A program made the position numbers and the translations under genes. Of a DNA stretch of 64,000 nucleotides, positions 44,622 through 52,873 are shown piece by piece. The stretch lies in the NCBI RefSeq assembly GCF_004000845.1, contig NZ_BIMA01000002.1, positions 1 to 64,000 on the forward strand, read 5' to 3'. This DNA is from Paenibacillus koleovorans NBRC 103111. Lineage in GTDB: Bacteria; Bacillota; Bacilli; Paenibacillales; NBRC-103111. Position 1 is the stretch's first letter. The number at the start of each line of letters is the position of its first letter. Below the pieces are notes generated by a model that made no database searches, was not told the DNA's origin, and was given only the letters and a program-made list of their open reading frames with translations.

Positions 44622-45263
44622 TCATCTCTCTGACTCTGATCTGTACCACGGAACCAAATGTTTCAAATCTTGCGCCGTTCCGATTGCGATAGCCGTCCGA
44701 CAGTCCGGATCCATCCATTGCAGCAGCTCCCGGACGACTTCCATCGGCACGGTCACGCAGCCAGCCGACGAAGAGTCGGGGCCGCCCCATACGTGAAGGA
44801 AGATCGCGCTGCCTTGTCCCGCAACGATCGGATGCTCGTTGTATCGAATGACGGCAGCATAAGCATACGGTTCGATTGCCAATCGCTCGTACGAGCTCCA
44901 CCTCTGTGTCGGCTCACTCTCGCAGCGCACCCATTGATTATAATCCGACGATTCCGGATCGTCCACCCAATAATCGTGCTCGTCCACAACGGTATAGGGC
45001 AAGCCTCTCGACGGCATTGGGGCAGGTAAAGTCCCGAACCCTTCCCCCATGGAGAACAGGCCGATTGGCGTACAGTCGTCTCCTTCCCGCTTGTTCGCAG
45101 TGATGCCCCGCCTCCCCAGCGCCGCAGCGGACCTCCCGGCCTCCCGCCATTTACCGATGCGAGTGTCCCATTGATACCACCGGAGCACGGCTCGAGCTAA
45201 TCGAGCGTCTGCGCTATCCACGATCAGCAGCTGCGACCGATCTTCAACTTTGTTCTCGTTCAT
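44622..45263 (-). CDS. YkuD-type L,D-transpeptidase family protein
   Basis: 213 aa. Catalytic motif IFLHVWGGPDSSSAGCVTVP contains the His and the SxGC cysteine, as in L,D-transpeptidases and peptidoglycan hydrolase-like ErfK proteins; REGDDCTPIGLFSMGEGFGT is the substrate-loop start. Unusually, the N-terminus (MNENKVEDRSQLLIVDSADA) has no signal peptide or hydrophobic segment, so it may stay inside the cell or the mother cell (sporulation is a possibility). Ribosome site TGGAGAGA before the ATG. Confidence 0.85.
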   Translation of the reverse strand: MNENKVEDRSQLLIVDSADARLARAVLRWYQWDTRIGKWREAGRSAAALGRRGITANKREGDDCTPIGLFSMGEGFGTLPAPMPSRGLPYTVVDEHDYWVDDPESSDYNQWVRCESEPTQRWSSYERLAIEPYAYAAVIRYNEHPIVAGQGSAIFLHVWGGPDSSSAGCVTVPMEVVRELLQWMDPDCRTAIAIGTAQDLKHLVPWYRSESER

Positions 45264-45418
45264 GCAGCATCTCTCCAGAGGTTCTTGCGATTAGTATACA
45301 ATAGTGGATGGGGCTTGCTTGGCCTTACGGCTCAATTAGCACAATGGAACTATGCGAATCCCGCACCCCAGCTTCGGTCGCTCGCGACCCAATCACATCC
45401 AAGGAGGATCTAACGACA

Positions 45419-46993
45419 ATGACCCGACACATGAAAGCCGATATCGTCATTCTTGGCGGAGGCACCGGAGGCTGCTCCGCTGCGCTGGCGGCGGCCAAAC
45501 GCGGCAAACGCGTGATCCTGACGGAAGAAACCGACTGGATCGGCGGTCAGCTCACGAGTCAAGCCGTCCCGCCGGACGAGCACAAATGGATCGAGCAGTT
45601 CGGCTGCACGCGCAGCTACCGTCAGTTCCGCGACGGAGTGCGCGCCTATTACCGCGACCACTTCCCGCTGACTGCCGAAGCGAGAGCCAATGCGAGGCTG
45701 AACCCGGGCGGCGGCGGCGTCAGCCGTCTGTGCCACGAGCCGCGCACGGCGCTAGCCGTGCTGCAGCAAATGCTCGCGCCTTATATTCATAGCGGCCGAT
45801 TGACTGTGCTCACTCGCCATCTGCTGGTCGATGCGCGCTCCGAAGGCGACACCGTCGTCTCCGCCACGGTGCGTAGCCTGGATTCGGGCGAGCTCGTCGA
45901 GTTCGCCGCCCTATACTTCATCGACGCCACCGAATGCGGCGACGTCCTCCCGATGGCCGGCGTCGAATACGTCACCGGCGCGGAATCCAAGGCGCAGACC
46001 GGCGAGCCTAACGCATTGGACGGCGAAGCCGATCCGAATGATATGCAAGGCTTCACCTACTGCTTCGCGATGGATTACATCGAGGGCGAAGATCACACGA
46101 TTGAGAAGCCGGAGCGGTACGACTTCTGGCGTGAGTACAAAGCAAGCTTCTGGCCGGACAAGCTGCTCAGCTGGACCGGTGTTCGTCCGCATACGCTCGA
46201 GGAAGTGAAGTACGAGTTGTTTCCCGGCACCGATCGCTATTCTTTATTTTATTACCGGCAAATCGTCGATAAGAACCATTTCGTCCCCGGTACATTACAC
46301 AGCAGCGTGACGCTCGTCAACTGGCCGCAAAACGATTATTGGCTGGAATCGATCATTGACGTGACGCCGGAGGAGCGCCAAACACGCCTGCAAGACGCCA
46401 AGCAGCTCAGCTTCTCCCTGCTCTACTGGCTGCAGACGGAAGCGCCGCGTCCGGACGGAGGCTTCGGCTATCCGGGCCTTCGCTTGCGCAAGGATATCGT
46501 CGGCACTGAGGACGGCATGGCGAAATACCCATACATCCGCGAGTCGCGCCGGATCAAGGCGGAATTCACCGTGCTGGAGCAGCATGTCGCGGCGGCGAGC
46601 CGACCAAGCGGGGTAGCGGAAGACTTCTTCGATTCCGTAGGCATCGGCTGTTACCGGATCGACTTGCATCCGAGCACGGCGAACCGGCACTATATCGACG
46701 TCTCTTCCCTGCCGTTCCAAATTCCGCTCGGCAGCTTGATTCCGATCCGTGTGAACAATCTGCTGCCAGCCTGTAAAAATTTAGGGGTCACCCATATTAC
46801 GAACGGGTGTTATCGCCTCCATCCGGTCGAGTGGAATATCGGCGAAGCGGCCGGTTATCTTGCCGCTTATTGCCTCGAACACGGCCTCCAGCCGCGGGAG
46901 GTTCGCCATACGCCGGAGCATCTTCAGCATTTTCAAAAAATGCTTACGGACGAAGGAATAGAACTAGCTTGGCCTTCCGTACATGCGGTATAA
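45419..46993 (+). CDS. FAD-dependent oxidoreductase
   Basis: 524 aa from ATG 45419 with AAGGAGG at 45401. FAD-binding start ADIVILGGGTGGCSAALAAA followed by an acidic end to the second strand (LTEET), then GGQLTSQAVPPDEH and a large substrate domain; FIDATECGDVLPMAG near 200 is a second dinucleotide-site element of this family (FAD_oxidored, PF12831 type). The C-terminus LPACKNLGVTHITNGCYRLH ends in a region typical of these flavoproteins. Members often act on sugars or sugar acids. It is followed by a Gfo/Idh/MocA gene. Confidence 0.9.
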   Translation: MTRHMKADIVILGGGTGGCSAALAAAKRGKRVILTEETDWIGGQLTSQAVPPDEHKWIEQFGCTRSYRQFRDGVRAYYRDHFPLTAEARANARLNPGGGGVSRLCHEPRTALAVLQQMLAPYIHSGRLTVLTRHLLVDARSEGDTVVSATVRSLDSGELVEFAALYFIDATECGDVLPMAGVEYVTGAESKAQTGEPNALDGEADPNDMQGFTYCFAMDYIEGEDHTIEKPERYDFWREYKASFWPDKLLSWTGVRPHTLEEVKYELFPGTDRYSLFYYRQIVDKNHFVPGTLHSSVTLVNWPQNDYWLESIIDVTPEERQTRLQDAKQLSFSLLYWLQTEAPRPDGGFGYPGLRLRKDIVGTEDGMAKYPYIRESRRIKAEFTVLEQHVAAASRPSGVAEDFFDSVGIGCYRIDLHPSTANRHYIDVSSLPFQIPLGSLIPIRVNNLLPACKNLGVTHITNGCYRLHPVEWNIGEAAGYLAAYCLEHGLQPREVRHTPEHLQHFQKMLTDEGIELAWPSVHAV

Positions 46994-47048
46994 TGGTCCC
47001 TGATACAAGGAAGCTCTAATTAAAACAATCGGATGAGGTGCTGGACAA

Positions 47049-48113
47049 ATGAGTACATCTATCGTACGTATCGGCGTTGTAGGAGCCGGATCGATCTCCG
47101 AAAGCCACCTGAACGCTTACAAAAACAACAATGATGTGCAGCTCGTAGCGATCTGTGATCTGAATGAAGAACGCGCTAAAGCGAAAGCCGAGAAATACGG
47201 CATCGCGAACGTGTACACCGACTATCAGGAGATGCTCGCTAATCCGGACATCGACGCGATCAGTGTCTGTACCTGGAACAACTCTCACGCCGCCATCAGC
47301 ATCGCCGCCCTCCGCGCAGGCAAAAACGTGCTATGCGAGAAGCCGCTCTGCAAGACGGTTGAAGAGGCATACGAAGTGGAGAAAGCGGTTCGTGAATCCG
47401 GCAAACAGCTGCAAGTCGGCTTCGTCCGCCGCTATGCATCCAACACTCGCATCGTGAAGCAATTCCTCGACAATGGCGATCTGGGCGAAATCTATTATGC
47501 CAAAGCATCCTGCATCCGAAAGCTCGGCAATCCGGGCGGCTGGTTCTCCGACATTGAGCGCTCCGGCGGCGGTCCACTGATCGACGTTGGCGTTCACGTC
47601 ATCGACCTGTGCTGGTACTTGATGGGCCGTCCGAAGGTGAAATCCGTCAGCGGCAACGCCTACTACAAGCTCGGCAACCGCTCCAACGTGCAAAATCTGA
47701 AGTTCTACAAAGCCGCCGACTACAATGCGGAAATTAACACCGTTGAAGATATGGCGAATGCGCTCATCCGTTTCGAGAACGGCGCTTCCATTCTGGTCGA
47801 TGTGAGCTTCACCCTGCATGCCAAGAAGGATGAGCTGACCGTCAAGCTATACGGCGACAAGGGCGGCGTCGAGCTCGAGCCCGAGCTGGCGCTCGTAACG
47901 GAGAAGTACGATACGATCTTGAACTGCACGCCTCAAATCAACAACCTCTCCTTCGACTTCGTAGCCGGCTTCCAGGATGAAGTGGATCATTTCATCGGCG
48001 TTTGCCAAGGCGTCAAGGAAACGCTCAGCCCGGTCGAAGACGGCGTAGAAATGATGAAAATCCTTTGCGGCATTTACGAGTCTGCGGCTTCGGGCAAAGA
48101 AATTCAGTTCTAA
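47049..48113 (+). CDS. Gfo/Idh/MocA family oxidoreductase
   Basis: 354 aa. NAD(P)-binding GVVGAGSISESHLNAYKNN, conserved EKPLCKTVEEAYE, and active-site phrase DVGVHVIDLCWYLMG (Asp-x-x-x-His) are all in place. Enzymes of this family oxidise or epimerise sugars such as myo-inositol. It follows the FAD oxidoreductase gene by 55 bp and is closed by a terminator. Ribosome site is weak (GGATGAGG at 47032). Confidence 0.92.
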   Translation: MSTSIVRIGVVGAGSISESHLNAYKNNNDVQLVAICDLNEERAKAKAEKYGIANVYTDYQEMLANPDIDAISVCTWNNSHAAISIAALRAGKNVLCEKPLCKTVEEAYEVEKAVRESGKQLQVGFVRRYASNTRIVKQFLDNGDLGEIYYAKASCIRKLGNPGGWFSDIERSGGGPLIDVGVHVIDLCWYLMGRPKVKSVSGNAYYKLGNRSNVQNLKFYKAADYNAEINTVEDMANALIRFENGASILVDVSFTLHAKKDELTVKLYGDKGGVELEPELALVTEKYDTILNCTPQINNLSFDFVAGFQDEVDHFIGVCQGVKETLSPVEDGVEMMKILCGIYESAASGKEIQF

Positions 48114-48132
48114 TTCGAGATCAACTCTCTCT

Positions 48133-48168
48133 CCCCTCCTGCACCTGTTTTCAGGGCGGAGGGGTTTT
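48133..48168 (+). terminator. Rho-independent terminator after the Gfo/Idh/MocA gene
   Basis: CCCCTCC (48133-48139) pairs with GGAGGGG (48158-48164), followed by TTTTAATT. It lies 20 bp after the stop codon. Confidence 0.85.
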
Positions 48169-48185
48169 AATTGATTGCGTCTAAA

Positions 48186-48215
48186 TTGGCCTTACCCCTG
48201 CGGATTCGGTATACT
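48186..48215 (+). promoter_or_regulatory. Candidate promoter of the Ldh2-family gene
   Basis: TTGGCC at 48186 and TATACT at 48210 are separated by 18 bp, 50 bp before the ATG of the dehydrogenase gene. The -35 element is weak, the -10 good. Confidence 0.45.
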
Positions 48216-48265
48216 GGTAGAGTTGGCAAGGAAGTTCTCCGAGATGAGAGGAGCGGATCGGACAT

Positions 48266-49267
48266 ATGTTGAGAATTCCTTTCGAAGATGTGAAACACCG
48301 TCTGGAGACGGTATTGCTGCAAGAAGGCTTTACTCCCGAGCGGGCGGCCCGCTGTGCGCTTATGTTCACCCAAACGAGCTGCGACGGCGTTTATTCGCAC
48401 GGCTTGAATCGGTTTCCGGCCTTCGTCGGGTTCATCCGCAAAGGCATTATCGAAGTGAACGCGGAGCCGGTGCTGACGGATGCGCTGGGGGCTATCGAGC
48501 GGTGGGACGGGCAGTGCGGACCCGGAAACTTGAACGCGACCTTCGCCATGGACCGTGCGATCGCCCTGTCCAAGCAGTACGGCCTGGGAGCCGTAGCGTT
48601 GCGTCGAACGAACCACTGGATGCGAGCCGGCACCTATGGCTGGCAAGCGGCGGAGGCTGGCTGCATCGGAATATGCTGGACGAATACGATGCCTAATATG
48701 CCGCCTTGGGGAGGCCGCGAGAGCAAGCTTGGCAACAATCCTCTCGTACTCGCCGTACCCCGTGAAGAAGGCCCGGTTGTGCTCGATATCGCAATGACGC
48801 AATATTCCTATGGCAAGCTGAGTACATACGTATTGAGCGGGGACTCCCTCCCTTACGACGGGGGATACGACGAGGACGGGCAATTGACGCGCGACCCGGC
48901 GGCTATCGCCAAATCGAGACGTCCGCTGCCGATCGGCTATTGGAAAGGCTCAGGCCTTGCGCTGATGCTCGATCTAATCGCCGTTATGTTAAGCGGCGGC
49001 CTCTCCACCCAAGACATCGGCAAGCTGGAGAACGAGCATTCCGTCTCGCAAATTTTCTTAGCCTTTGATTACGAAAAACTGCCGGAGCACAGTGCGCTCC
49101 AGCAGCGGGTAAACGGTATATTGAACGATATGAAGTCCAGCTTGCCCATCGAGGAAAGCGGACGCATCCGCTATCCGGGTGAGTCGATCCTCACGACTCG
49201 CGAGACGAATCGACGCCTGGGCATCCCGGTTGACGAGACAATCTGGGACAAAATCGCGGCGCTCTAA
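48266..49267 (+). CDS. Ldh2-family (malate/L-lactate/2,3-diketogulonate) dehydrogenase
   Basis: 333 aa. Family motifs: DGVYSHGLNRFPAFV near 40 (with the catalytic His region), RTNHWMRAGTYGWQAAEAG near 118, and MPPWGGRESKLGNNPLVLAVP near 144. These enzymes reduce 2-oxo acids with NAD(P)H on a fold unrelated to LDH; YiaK, the 2,3-diketo-L-gulonate reductase, is the nearest named relative, consistent with sugar-acid neighbours. It stops 3 bp before the convergent DegT gene end. The GGAGCGG site is at 48251. Confidence 0.88.
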   Translation: MLRIPFEDVKHRLETVLLQEGFTPERAARCALMFTQTSCDGVYSHGLNRFPAFVGFIRKGIIEVNAEPVLTDALGAIERWDGQCGPGNLNATFAMDRAIALSKQYGLGAVALRRTNHWMRAGTYGWQAAEAGCIGICWTNTMPNMPPWGGRESKLGNNPLVLAVPREEGPVVLDIAMTQYSYGKLSTYVLSGDSLPYDGGYDEDGQLTRDPAAIAKSRRPLPIGYWKGSGLALMLDLIAVMLSGGLSTQDIGKLENEHSVSQIFLAFDYEKLPEHSALQQRVNGILNDMKSSLPIEESGRIRYPGESILTTRETNRRLGIPVDETIWDKIAAL

Positions 49268-50488
49268 TTACAGGAACGACTTCGCTACTTTGCTTACGGC
49301 CTCTGCAACATCGTCGATCGCTTGGCTGTCCGAGAGCAGGACGTTCTGGGTCAGCCACAGCACTTCGTCGGCACACATGCTCTCGCATACCGGGCACTCG
49401 TATACAGTTCTGGTGCCGGTCCAGGCTTCCGTTGCATCGAGCACGGCAACGTTGCGATTGAGCGGCACATAGCCGGCCGAGACCGGGATACCTTCCGCTT
49501 GGATACGCTTGATGAACTCGTCCTTCACATTCCGCTTCGCGAGCTCAGGGCCGAGCTTGAACATATACAGATGGTAAGCATGTCGGGACACGCGGGCATC
49601 CTGCTTCAACAGCTTGACCCCTTCGATTTGTGCGAGAGCTGCCTCGAGTCGAGCCGCGTTTTGCTCCCTCAGCTGCATCTGTTGCTCCAGCCGCGTCATC
49701 TGGGCGAGCACGAGCGCTGCTTGGAATTCGGTCATCCGGTAGTTTTGCCCGAGCTTCTCATGCTGGTACCAGCCGCCGTTCGGGATGCGGCCTACGTTAC
49801 AGATCGACCAGGCGTTTTGCCATAAATCCGTATTGTTCGTCGTGATGATGCCGCCTTCGCCGGCGTTCAGGTTTTTGCTGGATTGCAGGCTGAACGTGCC
49901 TAGATCGCCGATAGAGCCGACGCCTTGGCCGTCCCAGGAAGCGCCTACCGCTTGCGCGGCATCTTCAATGACGACAAGGCCGTGCTTGCTCGCGATCTCG
50001 TTGATCCGCGTCATGTTAGCCGGTGCGCCGGCAATGTGAACGGCGATAATCGCTTTGGTCTTCGGCGTGATGAGCGCCTCGATTTTCTCAGGATCGATCA
50101 GGAGCGTATCCTCTTCGATGTCCGCGAACACGGGAATAACCCCGTAAGCGAGCGCGGCAGTCGCTGTCGCAATGAACGTATAAGGCGGGATGATCACCTC
50201 ATCGCCGGATCTGACGCCTGCGGCTTGCAGCGCGACTGTAATTGCCACGGTGCCGTTGACGACGCTAACCGCGTGCTTCGCGCCGTGCAGTTGAGCGAAT
50301 TGCTCTTCCATCTGCGGCAGCTTCGGCTTGTAGCCTGCTTTGCCGGAGCCGCCTGCGCCGCCCCATTTGCCCGATTCCAGCACTTCCTTGAGCAGGTTCA
50401 GCTCCAAATCATCATATATCGGCCAAGTCGCGAATCCGGTCGTGCGGACCGGCGTTCCTCCTTGAACGGCAAGGGTGGATGTACTCAT
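49268..50488 (-). CDS. DegT/DnrJ/EryC1/StrS family aminotransferase
   Basis: 406 aa PLP enzyme. VIEDAAQAVGASWDGQGVGS near 170 contains the Asp that contacts PLP nitrogen, and SLQSSKNLNAGEGGIITTNN near 196 the lysine for the Schiff base. The N-terminus GKWGGAGGSGKAGYKPKL has the loop typical of sugar aminotransferases. It probably transaminates a keto-sugar or keto-cyclitol, as in aminosugar or antibiotic synthesis; no biosynthetic cluster is nearby. Ribosome site GAGAGGAG before the ATG. Confidence 0.92.
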   Translation of the reverse strand: MSTSTLAVQGGTPVRTTGFATWPIYDDLELNLLKEVLESGKWGGAGGSGKAGYKPKLPQMEEQFAQLHGAKHAVSVVNGTVAITVALQAAGVRSGDEVIIPPYTFIATATAALAYGVIPVFADIEEDTLLIDPEKIEALITPKTKAIIAVHIAGAPANMTRINEIASKHGLVVIEDAAQAVGASWDGQGVGSIGDLGTFSLQSSKNLNAGEGGIITTNNTDLWQNAWSICNVGRIPNGGWYQHEKLGQNYRMTEFQAALVLAQMTRLEQQMQLREQNAARLEAALAQIEGVKLLKQDARVSRHAYHLYMFKLGPELAKRNVKDEFIKRIQAEGIPVSAGYVPLNRNVAVLDATEAWTGTRTVYECPVCESMCADEVLWLTQNVLLSDSQAIDDVAEAVSKVAKSFL

Positions 50489-50659
50489 GTGTCGTTCTCC
50501 TCTCGGAATGTCCTAGTTTGGGTTCCGTGCCTGTTGGCTTGGAATTCACCCTAATCTTAGTACAGTTTCCAAGAGGGGATATGTCATTTTGCGTTACGGA
50601 GCGGACAATTTATGACGGAAACCAAAAAAGCGCCTCGTCTCCGAAACGCTTCCTGATCG

Positions 50660-50944
50660 CTACAACGACTGCTGTCCCAGCTGCAGCTTGGCCATCCGAA
50701 TCATTTCGCGGACCATCGCTCCACCGATTTCACCACCGACTTTACCGGCCGCTTCCGTCGTTAATTGACCGTTGTCACCTTCATGCAGCGGGATGCCGAG
50801 CGAATCGGCGACCTTGAATTTCACGTCGTTCGGCCTTGCCGGATCGACAGCATAGCCTTCCAATTTCATGACATGCACTTTGAACCGGTCCAGCGATTGC
50901 CGGGCTTCCGGCACGACCAGACTGCGATTTCTTCTGCGAGCCAT
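50660..50944 (-). CDS. Small acid-soluble spore protein, alpha/beta type
   Basis: 94 aa from ATG 50944 (site GAGGTGATG). The signature GKVGGEIGGAMVREMI corresponds to the SASP DNA-binding motif with Gly-Gly-Glu-Ile, and LVVPEARQSLDRFK is the N-terminal one. Between them an insert (EGYAVDPARPNDVKFKVAD) lengthens the protein beyond the usual 70 aa; this longer subgroup occurs in Paenibacillaceae and clostridia. The site cut by the Gpr protease (usually Glu-Ile-Ala) reads KVAD, so cleavage may differ. Binds and protects spore DNA. A sigma-G-like promoter lies upstream. Confidence 0.92.
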   Translation of the reverse strand: MARRRNRSLVVPEARQSLDRFKVHVMKLEGYAVDPARPNDVKFKVADSLGIPLHEGDNGQLTTEAAGKVGGEIGGAMVREMIRMAKLQLGQQSL

Positions 50945-50961
50945 CGTCATCACCTCGGTGC

Positions 50962-50991
50962 TAGTGTGCCCTGCTGCCTAGCGGCTCATGC
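50962..50991 (-). promoter_or_regulatory. Sigma-G-like promoter of the SASP gene
   Basis: On the minus strand GCATG (50991-50987) is followed after 18 bp by CACACTA (50968-50962). Sigma-G consensus is GHATR, 18 bp, CATWHTA, so only one base (C for T) differs. It sits 18 bp before the start codon, so the leader would be short. Confidence 0.6.
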
Positions 50992-51132
50992 GATACAGGC
51001 GGCAACCAAAATTGTCAGCGAGCAACCGATTTTCCATTAACAAAACAGCAACATTGCATCAAAACACGTTATAATGGATAAGGAACAATTGAGAGTTGGA
51101 TCGGATTTTTAGAAAGAGGTGATAAAATCATA

Positions 51133-51561
51133 ATGAATATTGCGTTTTTCTTAGTACCGAAGAAGGATGTCATCTGCTTGACCGAGCAATCTACATTGCG
51201 CCAAGCGCTGGAGCGGATGGAGTATCATCGATATACGGCGGTGCCGATTTTGAGTGAAGACGGCCGTTATGTGGGGACGATGACGGAAGGCGATTTGCTG
51301 TGGTTTATGAAAAATTCCGAGGAAATCTCGTTCGATAACGCGCACCGGGTGCTTGTATCCGAAGTGCCGATGCGCATCACGAATACCCCTGTGCATATCA
51401 ACGCGAATATGAGCGATTTGATTACGAAAGCAAAGGTGCAAAATTTCGTACCGGTCATGGACGACATGGAGCGATTCATCGGCATCGTGCGGCGGAGCGA
51501 CATCATCGAGTATTGTGCCCAGCAGCTGTTTACGCTATCCGGCGAAAACTCGGCGGTGTAA
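51133..51561 (+). CDS. CBS-domain protein
   Basis: 142 aa with two CBS motifs, residues 1-65 (TLRQALERMEYHRYTAVPIL, GTMTEGDLLWF) and 75-135 (VPMRITNTPVHINANMSDLI, FVPVMDDMERFIGIVRRSDI). Stand-alone CBS pairs bind adenine nucleotides; B. subtilis YkuL/DarB is a c-di-AMP-binding example of about the same size. Given the c-di-AMP riboswitch nearby, a c-di-AMP role is attractive but unproven. Ribosome site AGAAAGAGGTGA precedes the ATG. Confidence 0.85.
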   Translation: MNIAFFLVPKKDVICLTEQSTLRQALERMEYHRYTAVPILSEDGRYVGTMTEGDLLWFMKNSEEISFDNAHRVLVSEVPMRITNTPVHINANMSDLITKAKVQNFVPVMDDMERFIGIVRRSDIIEYCAQQLFTLSGENSAV

Positions 51562-51581
51562 AGGGTTTAATTGGTTGGAAA

Positions 51582-51606
51582 GGAGCCCTAAGGGGGCTTC
51601 TTTTTT
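51582..51606 (+). terminator. Terminator after the CBS gene
   Basis: GGAGCCC (51582-51588) pairs with GGGCTTC (51594-51600, one G-T), loop TAAGG, then TTTTTT. Confidence 0.85.
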
Positions 51607-51762
51607 GTATGCTGATTAGGGTCGCCCTTGTATGATAAATCGTACAAGTTGACCAGAGGCAAGGATTGAGTTGACTTAGCTTCTACACTCCCTCCTCCTG
51701 CCCTCTTCGCTCCTCCTTTCATTCATCGCGTTACGTTTTTTCATCCTTCACTCTCGTCACCC

Positions 51763-51802
51763 AGTCCGGAAAAGTCGGACTAGAGCGTATAATGGCCCTT
51801 TT
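51763..51802. repeat. AGTCCGA hairpin repeat, distant copy
   Basis: AGTCCGGAAAAGTCGGACT (51763-51781) followed by AGAGCGTATAATGGCCCTTT. The copy at 437-470 reads the same apart from about five positions, 51 kb away. Intergenic again, here just beyond the terminator of the CAP-protein gene. Confidence 0.8.
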
Positions 51803-51816
51803 CTTTCCGATATGTC

Positions 51817-51847
51817 AAAAAACCGCCAGCTTCGAGAGCTGACGGTT
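51817..51847 (-). terminator. Terminator of the CAP-domain gene
   Basis: On the minus strand AACCGTCAGCT pairs with AGCTGGCGGTT (one G-T pair), loop CTCGA, then TTTTGACA. It lies 11 bp after the stop. Confidence 0.85.
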
Positions 51848-51858
51848 CAGATCATAAA

Positions 51859-52638
51859 TTAACCAGTAAACTCTTGCACCCACTCGCCGTTGTAGTAAGC
51901 TACGCCGATCTTCTTGAAGTTCGGGTTCAAGATGTTCTCGCGGTGACCTTGGCTGTTCATCCAAGCGGTCATCACTTCTTGAGGCGTGCGTTGGCCTTTG
52001 GCAATGTTCTCGCCCGCATAGCTGAACGGGATGTTGTACGACTTCATCATGTCGAATGGAGACCCGTACGTCGGAGAAACATGGTCAAAGTAGTTGCGAT
52101 TGTACATATCCTTCGCCTTGTCCATCGCCATGTTCGCCAAGGCGGCATCGCTAGTCAATGCGCGAAGTCCGGCTTTGGCGCGTTCTTGGTTCACCAGCGT
52201 CACAACTTGCTGCGCAAATGTGGAATCCTGCGTGCCAGGCTGCGTCGGGGACGGTGTCGGCGTTGGTGCAGGAACTGGCGTTGGCTTCGGTGTCGGAATC
52301 GGTGTCGGCGTTGGTGCAGGAACTGGTGCCGGTGTTGTTGGTGTCGGTGTTGGATTTGGCTTCACGACCGGAGGCGTTGGCGGCTTGACAGGAGTCGTCT
52401 GACCTGGCCACTGGATCATAGCGCCTGGGAACAGCTGCTGCAGCTTTTTCGTCCAATCGATATTGCCTTGAAGAAAGTCTTGCAAATTTACTTGCTGAAC
52501 GCTGTAATACACTTTCACATTCGAGTTGCCTGTATAGTTAGAGTCCGGCGATGCTGCGGAAGCCGAACCGGCTGCTGCTCCGCCGATCACGCCGACTGCC
52601 AATACGCCTGCCATCAACTGCTTGTTGAACTTTTTCAA
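51859..52638 (-). CDS. Secreted CAP-domain protein with Pro/Thr linker
   Basis: 259 aa from TTG 52638 with AAGGAGAG before it. Signal peptide residues 1-29 (LAVGVIGGAAAGSASA), a short N-terminal part, a Pro-Thr-rich linker from about 78 to 137, then the CAP (SCP/PR-1, YkwD-like) domain. Typical CAP pieces: VVTLVNQERAKAGLRALTSD, YFDHVSP, YAGENIAKGQRTPQEVMTAW and SQGHRENILNPNFKKIGVAY. Acts outside the cell, probably in the wall; function of bacterial CAP proteins is mostly unknown. A cyclic-di-AMP riboswitch lies directly before it. Confidence 0.93.
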   Translation of the reverse strand: MKKFNKQLMAGVLAVGVIGGAAAGSASAASPDSNYTGNSNVKVYYSVQQVNLQDFLQGNIDWTKKLQQLFPGAMIQWPGQTTPVKPPTPPVVKPNPTPTPTTPAPVPAPTPTPIPTPKPTPVPAPTPTPSPTQPGTQDSTFAQQVVTLVNQERAKAGLRALTSDAALANMAMDKAKDMYNRNYFDHVSPTYGSPFDMMKSYNIPFSYAGENIAKGQRTPQEVMTAWMNSQGHRENILNPNFKKIGVAYYNGEWVQEFTG

Positions 52639-52657
52639 AATACTCCACTCTCCTTAT

Positions 52658-52782
52658 CGGCCTGCGAGGTTAGCTGACGGATTCGGGTCAAAGAGTAATC
52701 ACCCGGCCGCATCGACTGCGGCTTCACCCCAAAAGTGGTTCCCCCGTGCTTAGTAGCTTCGGCCTTGTTTTGTTTGGTACCT
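52658..52782 (-). ncRNA. Cyclic-di-AMP (ydaO/yuaA) riboswitch
   Basis: The minus strand contains, in order, AGGCCGAAGC, CACGGGGGAACCA, TTTGGGGTGAA, GCCGCAG, GGCCGGGTGA, CTCTTTGACCCGAATCCGT, CAGCTAACCTCGCAGGC: the consensus blocks of the ydaO/yuaA riboswitch. Such switches turn genes off when c-di-AMP is high and very often control cell-wall enzymes and CAP-domain proteins. It ends 20 nt before the start codon of the CAP gene; no obvious terminator hairpin follows, so expression-platform details are unclear. Confidence 0.92.
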
Positions 52783-52873
52783 GAACATTGTAGCATGGTT
52801 CTATTCGAGAATTCATGCCGCAATGTATGGCAGTCAAACCTGAAAGTGGATATATCCGAGCGAAATGCCGTGA

